In this document: one piece after another, positions 51,603 through 58,513 of the stretch | Layout of the letters: every line of letters begins with the position of its first letter | How positions within the stretch are numbered: position 1 is the stretch's first letter | Assembly: GCA_023423935.1 (NCBI GenBank) | Contig: JAFAEQ010000002.1 | Span: forward strand, 28,475-92,474 | From: Pseudomonadota bacterium | GTDB lineage: Bacteria > Pseudomonadota > Gammaproteobacteria > Steroidobacterales > Steroidobacteraceae | Direction: 5' to 3' | DNA length: 64,000 nt | The notes under the pieces: generated by a model | What the model was told of the DNA's origin: nothing | What the model saw: only the letters and a program-made list of their open reading frames with translations | Databases searched by the model: none | Made by a program: the position numbers and the translations under genes

Positions 51603-51689
51603 CGAGGTCGATATGCGGTACAGCGTCGGCGCGCGTAGCAGGCCAAGCCACCGATGACGATGAAGATGGACGCACGCGCGGAAGAATAT

Positions 51690-51715
51690 TTACAGGATCG
51701 CGCAGCGCTTACAGG
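51690..51715. promoter_or_regulatory. TTACAGG direct repeats, candidate activator site
   Basis: TTACAGG occurs at 51690-51696 and again at 51709-51715, 19 bases apart, which is close to two helical turns. The similarity extends to the following bases (GATCGCGCA and GGTGCGCA). The pair lies about 125 bp upstream of one predicted sigma54 start and about 100 bp upstream of the other, where enhancer sites for sigma54 activators are expected. Binding is inference. Confidence 0.4.
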
Positions 51716-51745
51716 GTGCGCATCGACTCTTGCGGTCGCCAACGC

Positions 51746-51759
51746 AACGTACATACGTT
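51746..51759. promoter_or_regulatory. 14-bp palindrome in divergent region
   Basis: AACGTA and TACGTT are exact reverse complements separated by CA. The site is 20 bases upstream of the plus-strand sigma54-like element and about 145 bases upstream of the minus-strand one. It could be a second regulator site. Confidence 0.3.
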
Positions 51760-51778
51760 CGAGCGCAGCTGCGCGCGC

Positions 51779-51794
51779 TAGCACGCTTCGTGCA
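51779..51794 (+). promoter_or_regulatory. weak candidate sigma54 promoter for plus arm
   Basis: TAGCACGCTTCGTGCA matches TGGCACG-N4-TTGCA at 10 of 12 defined positions with exact spacing, but the first G of the -24 GG is A, and one T of the -12 element is G. The predicted start, near 51806, is about 43 bases before the TTG start of the inositol-phosphate synthase gene. The deviation in the near-invariant GG lowers confidence. Confidence 0.4.
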
Positions 51795-51848
51795 TCGACT
51801 CGCTCCTCGAATTGAATGCGTCGCTGCATCCGGTCACAGGAGAAGGTC

Positions 51849-52991
51849 TTGAGCCATCCGCCCGTTCGAGTCGGCATCGCAGGTGTCGGCAACTGCGCTT
51901 CTTCGTTCGTGCAAGGCCTGCACTACTACCGCGATGCTCCTGCCGACACCGTCATTCCGGGGCTCATGAATGTCATGGTCGGCCCGTACCACGTCTCAGA
52001 TATCGAGATCGCGTGCGCATTCGATGTCCACGCCGCGAAGGTCGGCAAGGATCTGTCCGAGGCACTGCTCGCTCCACCCAACAACACACGCGTGTTCGCA
52101 GACGTGCCGCCAATGAACGTCGTCGTGTCGCGCGGTCCGACGCTCGACGGGATCGGCACCTATCTTCGGGACGATCTGATCGAGTCAGAACTTCCCGAAG
52201 CCGACGTGACGCGTGTGCTGCGCGAGACCAATACCCGTGTGCTCGTCTGCTACCTGCCCGTGGGATCGCAGCTCGCGACGCAGTGGTACGCGATGCGTGC
52301 GCTCGAGGCCGGCTGTGCGTTCGTCAACTGCATTCCCGTATTCATCGCGTCGGATGCCGACTGGCGGCGTCGCTTCGAACGCGCACAGCTGCCTTTGATC
52401 GGCGATGACATCAAGAGCCAGGTCGGCGCCACGATCGTGCATCGGGTGCTGTCCAATCTGTTTCGCGATCGCGGGGTGCGTCTCGATCACACCTGCCAGC
52501 TCAACTTCGGCGGTAACGCCGATTTCAAGAACATGCTCGAACGCGAGCGACTCGTTTCGAAAAAGCTGTCGAAGACGCGCTCGGTGACCAGTCAGATCGA
52601 TGTGCCGCCCAACGACATCCATGTAGGTCCCAGCGACTACGTGCAATGGCTCACGGACCGCAAATGGGCCTACATCCGCATGGAAGGCACAGGCTTCGGC
52701 GGCACTCCGCTCAGTGTCGAGCTGAAGCTCGAAGTGTGGGACTCGCCCAACTCGGCGGGCGTCGTGATCGACGCCGTGCGCTGCGCCCAGCTGGCAATCG
52801 ACCGCCACATCGGCGGCGCCATCGTCGGCCCTTCGAGCTACTTCATGAAGTCGCCGCCCCAGCAATACCCGGATCATCTCGCCCATCAGATGACGATCGA
52901 TTTCATTGCCGATGTCTGCGCAGAGCGAACTCATGAACGAAGCGTCCCGACTGATCCTCGTGCGTCACGGCACCTGCGCGCGACTCGATGA
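51849..52991 (+). CDS. myo-inositol-1-phosphate synthase
   Basis: The enzyme cyclises glucose-6-phosphate to 1L-myo-inositol-1-phosphate with NAD. The 380-residue protein has the compact actinobacterial/archaeal-type layout: VGIAGVGNCASSFVQGLHYY (NAD loop), VNCIPVFIASD, GDDIKSQVGATIVHRVL, LNFGGNADFKNML, SKTRSVTSQ and IHVGPSDYVQWL. Such genes are uncommon in gammaproteobacteria. The start is TTG 51849, six bases after an AGGAG site; an ATG at 51816 is the alternative. It is the first gene of the plus arm, and its last 59 bases overlap the next gene. Confidence 0.92.
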   Translation: MSHPPVRVGIAGVGNCASSFVQGLHYYRDAPADTVIPGLMNVMVGPYHVSDIEIACAFDVHAAKVGKDLSEALLAPPNNTRVFADVPPMNVVVSRGPTLDGIGTYLRDDLIESELPEADVTRVLRETNTRVLVCYLPVGSQLATQWYAMRALEAGCAFVNCIPVFIASDADWRRRFERAQLPLIGDDIKSQVGATIVHRVLSNLFRDRGVRLDHTCQLNFGGNADFKNMLERERLVSKKLSKTRSVTSQIDVPPNDIHVGPSDYVQWLTDRKWAYIRMEGTGFGGTPLSVELKLEVWDSPNSAGVVIDAVRCAQLAIDRHIGGAIVGPSSYFMKSPPQQYPDHLAHQMTIDFIADVCAERTHERSVPTDPRASRHLRATR

Positions 52992-53538
52992 GTTGCTGCT
53001 CGGACGCACCGTCGATGTGCCGCTGAACCAAGACGGTCGCGCGCAGGCGCGTGCCGTGGCCGCACATCTGTCGAGCGTTAAGCACGCCCTCATCGAATGC
53101 AGCCCGCGACTGCGCGCTCGACAGACCGCCGAGGAAATCGGCCGTCGGTTGAATATCCGGCCCGCGGTGGCTTGCGCGATAGATGAGCTCGACTTCGGCC
53201 GCTGGTCCGGACAGCGCTTCGCGGCGCTGGAGCACGACGCGCAATGGCAGTTCTGGAATCGGGATCGCAGCCGCGCATGCACGCCGGCTGGGGACAGCAT
53301 TGCAGCAGTGCATCGCCGGGCAAGCACCTATCTGGAACGATTGAGACGCTCGCACCCCGGCAGAACTCTCCTTCTGGTGAGTCATGCGGAGGTGATCCGC
53401 ACGCTGCTGCTGTCGTGGCTCGGCCTGTCTGCCAACGACTTCACTCAGGTGCCCATCGAGCCCGCCTCTGTGACGAATGTCGACTTCGATGCATCCGGTG
53501 CGCGCGTGCGCGCAACCAACAACCAGGTGGCGGCATGA
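52933..53538 (+). CDS. histidine phosphatase (phosphoglycerate mutase-like)
   Basis: The 201-residue protein belongs to the histidine phosphatase superfamily: phospho-His in LILVRHGTCARL, ALIECSPRLRARQTAEEIG with the conserved Arg, ELDFGRWSGQRF with the acidic proton donor and LLLVSHAEVIRTLL with the second His. It resembles CobC/GpmB-type phosphatases. Located directly after inositol-phosphate synthase, it could dephosphorylate inositol phosphate or a sugar phosphate; that is inference. ATG 52933 is chosen; another lies 27 bases upstream. Confidence 0.88.
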   Translation: MNEASRLILVRHGTCARLDELLLGRTVDVPLNQDGRAQARAVAAHLSSVKHALIECSPRLRARQTAEEIGRRLNIRPAVACAIDELDFGRWSGQRFAALEHDAQWQFWNRDRSRACTPAGDSIAAVHRRASTYLERLRRSHPGRTLLLVSHAEVIRTLLLSWLGLSANDFTQVPIEPASVTNVDFDASGARVRATNNQVAA

Positions 53539-54653
53539 AGCTTGCGATCTTCGGACTGAGCATCAGCTCCTCATGGGGCAACGGACATGCAACGCTCTGG
53601 CGTGGTTTGTGCAAGGCACTCAATAGGCGTGGACACACGATCGTGTTCTTCGAACGCGATCAACCGTACTACGCACAAGCCCGCGACTGGGATTCGCGTC
53701 GAGGAACGGAGCTGGTGCTCTACGACGACTGGCAGACAGTGACCGCACGCGCAAGGCAGGAGCTGCGCACTGCCGATGCAGCGATCGTGACGTCCTACTG
53801 CCCCGATGCCATCGATGCGACGCTGATGATCCAGGACGCAGCGTGCCTCGCGGTCTTCTACGATCTCGACACACCGGTCACGCTGACGCGACTGCAACAC
53901 GGCGAGCGTGTTCCGTACCTGGGACGCGAACGACTCGCCCCGTTCGACCTCGTTCTCAGCTACACGGGCGGGGTCGCACTCGATGAGCTGCGGCGCACGC
54001 TCGGTGCGCGACGTGTCGCACCGCTCTTTGGGCATGTCGATCCCGACGTGCACCGACGAGTGCCTTCGCTCGCCGCATATCGCGCTGACCTTTCGTGGCT
54101 CGGCACGTTCGCCGCCGATCGGCAGGCGCAGCTCGAAAGGCTGTTCATCGCACCGGCGCGCGCTGCACGAAGCCGCAAGTTCCTGCTGGGGGGTGCGCAG
54201 TATCCGCAGGATTTTCCCTGGGGCGAGAACATGCACTTCGTGCAGCACGTGCCGCCACCGGCCCACGCTGCCTTCTTCTGCTCGTCCCGACTGACTTTGA
54301 ACGTCACGCGCGCTGCGATGGCACAGATGGGCTTCTGCCCCTCGGGTCGGCTGTTCGAAGCTGCTGCATGCGGTGCGGCGCTGATCTCCGACACCTGGGA
54401 AGGGCTCGATGAGTTCTATACGCCGCAGTCGGAGCTGCTAGTCGCGCACGAGACCGACGATGTACTGACCGCGCTCGAGATGGACGATGCGCAGTTGCGC
54501 CGGATCGGTCAGCGAGCACGCGAACGCACGCTCGACCAGCACACCTGTCATCACCGCGCACGCGAGTTGCTGCGTCTGCTCGCAGATGACGCGAGCCCAT
54601 CGCTTGCGAACGCTACGGTGCGCGCGTTTGGCGAGCTGCCGGCGAGGACCTGA
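53535..54653 (+). CDS. CgeB-like glycosyltransferase E
   Basis: The 372-residue protein begins LAIFGLSISSSWGNGHATLW and shares FFERDQPYYAQARDWDSR with glycosyltransferase A on the other arm. It has LAVFYDLDTPVTLTRL, HVDPDVHRRVPSL in the linker and the C-terminal GRLFEAAACGAALISDTWEG with a closing helix QHTCHHRARELLRLL. It is a clear paralogue of A, so one probably arose by duplication across the divergent promoter. It overlaps the phosphatase stop as ATGA. Confidence 0.86.
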   Translation: MKLAIFGLSISSSWGNGHATLWRGLCKALNRRGHTIVFFERDQPYYAQARDWDSRRGTELVLYDDWQTVTARARQELRTADAAIVTSYCPDAIDATLMIQDAACLAVFYDLDTPVTLTRLQHGERVPYLGRERLAPFDLVLSYTGGVALDELRRTLGARRVAPLFGHVDPDVHRRVPSLAAYRADLSWLGTFAADRQAQLERLFIAPARAARSRKFLLGGAQYPQDFPWGENMHFVQHVPPPAHAAFFCSSRLTLNVTRAAMAQMGFCPSGRLFEAAACGAALISDTWEGLDEFYTPQSELLVAHETDDVLTALEMDDAQLRRIGQRARERTLDQHTCHHRARELLRLLADDASPSLANATVRAFGELPART

Positions 54654-54655
54654 CG

Positions 54656-55447
54656 ATGTGGGGCATCATTCCCGCCGCTGGTCGTGGCAGCCGAATTCAA
54701 CCGCTCGCGTTTTCCAAGGAGCTGCTGCCGGTCGGCTCGCGAGTGCTCGACGATGTCGAGCGGCCTTGCGCGGTAAGCGAATACCTGGTCGAACGGCTGA
54801 TTCGCGGCGGTGCGGACAAGATCTGTTTCGTGATCGGCTCGGGTAAACACGACATCATCGAGTACTTCGGCGATCAGTACGGCGGTGCGCATCTCGTCTA
54901 CGTCGTGCAGCCGCAGCCTGCAGGTCTATGCGATGCCATCTTCCGCGCCGCACCGCTGATCGATCGCAATGAGGCCGTGGCCGTGGGCCTGCCCGACACG
55001 GTGTGGTTTCCGAATACTGCACTGACCACACTGCCGGACGACGCACTGTCGTTCCTGCTCTTCCCTGTCGAACGTGCGGATCAGTTCGATGCGGTCGTCA
55101 TGTCCGAGGACGATCGTGTCATCGAGATCCGCGTCAAGCAGCGCAACCCCTGCACCCGCTGGATCTGGGGCGCCTTCAAGATGCCGGGCCAGGTCTTCCA
55201 TGACTTACATCGACTCTGGCTCGCGCGCGATCGCAGCGACGAATACTTCGGCACGCTGGTGAATGCATATATCGCCGCTGGCGGATGGGCGGTCGGACGT
55301 CGGACCGGAGAGGCTTACGTCGATGTAGGTACGGTGCATGGCTATCGCACGGCACTGACGCTGCTGAGTCAGCGCGAATCGCAGCCCGCGACTCACGGGT
55401 ATCTCAGTTCCGTGTACTCACCTGCGGCTTTGGAGGGCCGGACATGA
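54656..55447 (+). CDS. sugar-1-phosphate nucleotidyltransferase
   Basis: The 263-residue protein has the nucleotidyltransferase signature GIIPAAGRGSRIQPLAFSKE, then VVQPQPAGLCDAIFRAAPLI (uridine/thymidine-binding region), AVGLPDTVWFP with the metal-binding Asp and YVDVGTVHGYRTAL at the end. It activates a sugar-1-phosphate to an NDP-sugar, most like RmlA/GalU relatives. The substrate could be the 1-phosphate made by the pentomutase encoded downstream. It lies 2 bp after glycosyltransferase E. Confidence 0.9.
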   Translation: MWGIIPAAGRGSRIQPLAFSKELLPVGSRVLDDVERPCAVSEYLVERLIRGGADKICFVIGSGKHDIIEYFGDQYGGAHLVYVVQPQPAGLCDAIFRAAPLIDRNEAVAVGLPDTVWFPNTALTTLPDDALSFLLFPVERADQFDAVVMSEDDRVIEIRVKQRNPCTRWIWGAFKMPGQVFHDLHRLWLARDRSDEYFGTLVNAYIAAGGWAVGRRTGEAYVDVGTVHGYRTALTLLSQRESQPATHGYLSSVYSPAALEGRT

Positions 55448-56367
55448 TCGAAGCTGCAATGATCTGGAACGAGCCGAACAACAAATCGCATTGGGACCCT
55501 GACGTCGATCCTGGCTGGCAACGGTTCGCGACGCTCGCGACCCTCGCCGGACAGGCGATCCGTGCAGAACGCTCCACCCTGCCCCGTGTGCTCGGCGGCA
55601 TCTCACCGATCGATCCGGCATTCATCACGCTTCTGCAGCGCCAGGGAGTGCTCGATCATATCGACGTCCTGGCCGTTCACGGTTTTCCGCTCGATTGGAA
55701 TCTCTGGATGATCGATGAATGGCCGCAGAAGCTCGCAGAGATCACAGCGCTCGGCGACAAGCCGGTGTGGGTCACTGAAGTCGGTGTCTCGAGCTTCGGC
55801 GCAGAGGAAGTGCAGGCCTGGGGCCTCGATCGCACGGCGCAGCTGCTGCTCCGCAAGACTCCGCGCATTCACTGGTACAGCCTCTACGATCTTCCTCAGA
55901 CCTGGCCGGCCACGACACGGCATCGCGAAGCGGAAGGTTCGTCCTACTACCGGCATTTCCATATGGGCCTCTTGCGCGAGGATGGCTTGCCGAAGCCGGC
56001 GATCGAACGCTTCGCGCAGTACACGCCCGAGATCGGGTTGTGCCAATGGTTCCATTATCAGGATCACCGACTCGACACCGCAGTCGAGTGGATGAAACGT
56101 CTCGGCGTGCGCTATCTGCGCACGGGGCTGTCATGGGCGGACAGCTTCCGGCCGGATTCGCTGCGCTGGTTCGATCGTCAGATGCACGCGCTGCGCGACT
56201 TCGACGTCACCGTGACGTTCTGCTTCACTCCCGAACATCTCGGGATTCAACCTCATCACACGAGCGCGCCGCGTGAGCCCGAACGCTTCGCGGAATTCTG
56301 CGCTGCCATGACGGCGCGCTACGCAGACAGCGACGCACCGGTACGCACAGCGGCGAGCGTCGCATGA
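55444..56367 (+). CDS. glycosidase-like TIM-barrel protein with swapped halves
   Basis: The 307-residue product begins MIEAAMIWNEPNNKSHWDP, that is, with the acid/base NEP motif that normally sits at strand 4 of clan GH-A barrels, and carries a nucleophile-type Glu in PVWVTEVGVSSFG (about residue 115). After about residue 195 comes a segment that looks like the start of such a barrel: VRYLRTGLSWADSF, WFDRQMHALRDFDVTVTF and EPERFAEFCAAMTARYA. The order is therefore N-half after C-half. It could be a circular permutation or a fusion of two fragments. Substrate unknown; xylosidase-like relatives (GH39) are closest by eye. It overlaps genes on both sides as ATGA. Confidence 0.8.
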   Translation: MIEAAMIWNEPNNKSHWDPDVDPGWQRFATLATLAGQAIRAERSTLPRVLGGISPIDPAFITLLQRQGVLDHIDVLAVHGFPLDWNLWMIDEWPQKLAEITALGDKPVWVTEVGVSSFGAEEVQAWGLDRTAQLLLRKTPRIHWYSLYDLPQTWPATTRHREAEGSSYYRHFHMGLLREDGLPKPAIERFAQYTPEIGLCQWFHYQDHRLDTAVEWMKRLGVRYLRTGLSWADSFRPDSLRWFDRQMHALRDFDVTVTFCFTPEHLGIQPHHTSAPREPERFAEFCAAMTARYADSDAPVRTAASVA

Positions 56368-57581
56368 CTCGTGCCGTCGTGATCGTGCTGGATTCGCTGG
56401 GCGTCGGCGGCGCGCCGGATGCGGCGAGCTTCGGCGACACAGGGGCGAATACCCTCGCGCACATTGCGATGAGTTGCGCGCGCGGCGATGGCGATGTAGC
56501 AGGCACACGCCGCGGTCATCTGCGACTGCCTCATCTGATACAGCTCGGTCTCGGCGAGTGCTGTCGTTCCGCTACGGGAGAAACCGCACCGTCGCTCGGA
56601 CTCAAGGGATGGCGTCATGGAATCGCAGGCGCGGCGGCCGAAGTGTCGAGCGGCAAGGACTCCCAGTCGGGACATTGGGAAATGGCAGGCTGCCCCGTGA
56701 GATTCGAATGGGGTTATTTCCCGCGCACCGAGCCGTGCTTTCCACCTGCGCTGATCGAAACGCTGTGCGCGCGAGGACGAATCGAGGGCATCCTGGGCGA
56801 TTGTCATGCCTCCGGCACCGAGATCATTCAGCGACTGGGCGATGAGCATGTTCGCACCGGCCGTCCGATCGTTTACACCTCGGCGGACAGCGTCTTTCAG
56901 ATCGCGGCACACGAGGAGCATTTCGGACTGGAGCGCCTCTATGCGCTCTGCGAGATCGCGCGCGAGCTGGTCGATCCGTTGTGCATCGGCAGAGTGATTG
57001 CACGGCCCTTCATCACCACAAACCGCGGCTACGAGCGCACGCCACATCGGCGCGACTATGGCGTGGTGCCGACCGCAGCGACGCTGCTGCAGGAAGCCCG
57101 GCGATCGGATCGCGACGTCATCTCCATCGGCAAGATCGGCGATCTGTTCTGTCACGACGCGACCGGTCGCGAGCTCAAGGGCGACGATAACGACGGCAAC
57201 ATCGATCAGATGCTGTACGGGCTGTCACAGCTCGGCGAGGGTGGCTTGATGATGGTCAACCTGGTCGACTTCGACGCACTGTTCGGCCATCGGCGCGATC
57301 CGGGCGGATACGCCGCGGCGCTCGAAACCTTCGACATCCGACTTCCCGAGCTCATGAGCCGCCTGCAACCCGGCGATGGCGTGATCATCACGGGAGACCA
57401 CGGTTGCGATCCGACCTGGGCCGGGACCGATCACACCCGCGAATGCGTGCCGGTGCTCTACTTCGGACCCGGGGTCGAGCGGCGCTCGATGGGCACGCGC
57501 GACACCTTCGCCGATATTGCCGCCACGCTTGCGCGCCATCTCGGGCTTGCGCATCGGCTTCCTGGACAGTCTTTCTTGTAA
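56364..57581 (+). CDS. deoB: phosphopentomutase (DeoB type)
   Basis: DeoB interconverts (deoxy)ribose-1-phosphate and -5-phosphate through an alkaline-phosphatase-like active site with two Mn ions. The 405-residue product is full length and starts AVVIVLDSLGVGGAPDAASF, has the phospho-Thr region GDTGANTLAHIA, SSGKDSQSGHWEM, LVDFDALFGHRRD and the metal-binding GDHGCDPTWAGTDHTRE. It normally lies with nucleoside-salvage genes; here it is inside a glycan cluster, so a pentose-1-phosphate supply role for the nucleotidyltransferase is likely. It overlaps the preceding gene as ATGA. Confidence 0.93.
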   Translation: MTRAVVIVLDSLGVGGAPDAASFGDTGANTLAHIAMSCARGDGDVAGTRRGHLRLPHLIQLGLGECCRSATGETAPSLGLKGWRHGIAGAAAEVSSGKDSQSGHWEMAGCPVRFEWGYFPRTEPCFPPALIETLCARGRIEGILGDCHASGTEIIQRLGDEHVRTGRPIVYTSADSVFQIAAHEEHFGLERLYALCEIARELVDPLCIGRVIARPFITTNRGYERTPHRRDYGVVPTAATLLQEARRSDRDVISIGKIGDLFCHDATGRELKGDDNDGNIDQMLYGLSQLGEGGLMMVNLVDFDALFGHRRDPGGYAAALETFDIRLPELMSRLQPGDGVIITGDHGCDPTWAGTDHTRECVPVLYFGPGVERRSMGTRDTFADIAATLARHLGLAHRLPGQSFL

Positions 57582-57583
57582 GT

Positions 57584-58513
57584 ATGGACGACCGGTGGAC
57601 CCAGGCGATGCTGCGCGGGGATTTCGAGACCGCCTGGGGTATCAGCGATGCGGTGCTGAAGCATCGCCGCGACACCAACCTCGTGTGCGCACACTGGCCA
57701 CGGCACCGGCAATTCATCTGGGACGGAACGCCACCGCACGGCAAACGCGTGCTCGTGCGCTGCTATCACGGCCTCGGTGACACGCTGCAGTTCGCACGGC
57801 TGTTGCGCATACTGCGTCGTGACGCTGCACACGTCACTTTGTGGGTGCAGCCGCAACTGATCGCGCTGCTGCAAGACATCCCCGGCGTCGATCTGATCCT
57901 CGCCTTGCATGAAGGCACTGCGTCAATCGACTACGACCTCGACATCGAGCTGATGGAATTGCCGCATCTGTTGCGGCTGCGACTGTGCGACCTTCCGGGA
58001 ACGCTGCCTTACTTACGCGTTCCGCGGCGCGCGCGCGCTGACGGTCCGCTGAGGATTGGACTGGTGCATCGCTCAGGTGCCTGGAATCCGGAGCGGACGA
58101 TCGATCCCGCGTTACTGGCTGCGCTATTGAGCAGCGCACCGCATCTTCGCTGGTACTCGCTCGATTTCCCTGCGAGTCGCGCGGTACCACGACTTGCTTC
58201 GCTCGCGTGCGAAGACGTTCGACGCATGGCGGGCCGCATGAACTCACTGGATCTGGTGATCACGGTGGACACGATGCAGGCACATCTCGCCGCCACGCTT
58301 GGAGTGCGCACCTGGTTGTTGCTCCCCAAAGTTTCCGACTGGCGCTGGATGCTCGATCGCACCGACAGCCCGTGGTATCCGACGATGCGTCTGTTCCGTC
58401 AAGCGCGCACCGGATGCTGGCAACCGGTGCTCGAGGAAGTGCAGCACGCGCTGCAGATGCTCATCCGAGCGCGCGATACTCGTTCAACCGGTTGTAGAGC
58501 GTTTTCAGACTGA
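57584..58513 (+). CDS. GT9-like glycosyltransferase (heptosyltransferase fold)
   Basis: The 309-residue product resembles the catalytic C-terminal part of TPR-containing and GT9-like enzymes: VLVRCYHGLGDTLQFARLL, HVTLWVQPQLIALLQDIPG, LRIGLVHRSGAWNPERTID and LVITVDTMQAHLAATLGVRT, LLLPKVSDWRWMLDRTDSPW. The TPR part usually found upstream is absent; the first 50 residues replace it. It starts 2 bp after deoB, and its last 53 bases overlap the convergent activator gene. Confidence 0.85.
   Translation: MDDRWTQAMLRGDFETAWGISDAVLKHRRDTNLVCAHWPRHRQFIWDGTPPHGKRVLVRCYHGLGDTLQFARLLRILRRDAAHVTLWVQPQLIALLQDIPGVDLILALHEGTASIDYDLDIELMELPHLLRLRLCDLPGTLPYLRVPRRARADGPLRIGLVHRSGAWNPERTIDPALLAALLSSAPHLRWYSLDFPASRAVPRLASLACEDVRRMAGRMNSLDLVITVDTMQAHLAATLGVRTWLLLPKVSDWRWMLDRTDSPWYPTMRLFRQARTGCWQPVLEEVQHALQMLIRARDTRSTGCRAFSD

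Noticed and set aside
51700..51720. Other GG-N10-GC spacings in the divergent region
   Set aside because: They match only the GG and GC dinucleotides and not the rest of the sigma54 consensus.
40945..58513. Interpretation of the sugar cluster as an O-antigen or capsule locus
   Set aside because: No Wzx, Wzy, Wza/Wzc, initiating phosphoglycosyltransferase or ligase gene is present, and inositol-phosphate synthase and a phosphopentomutase are not typical of such loci.
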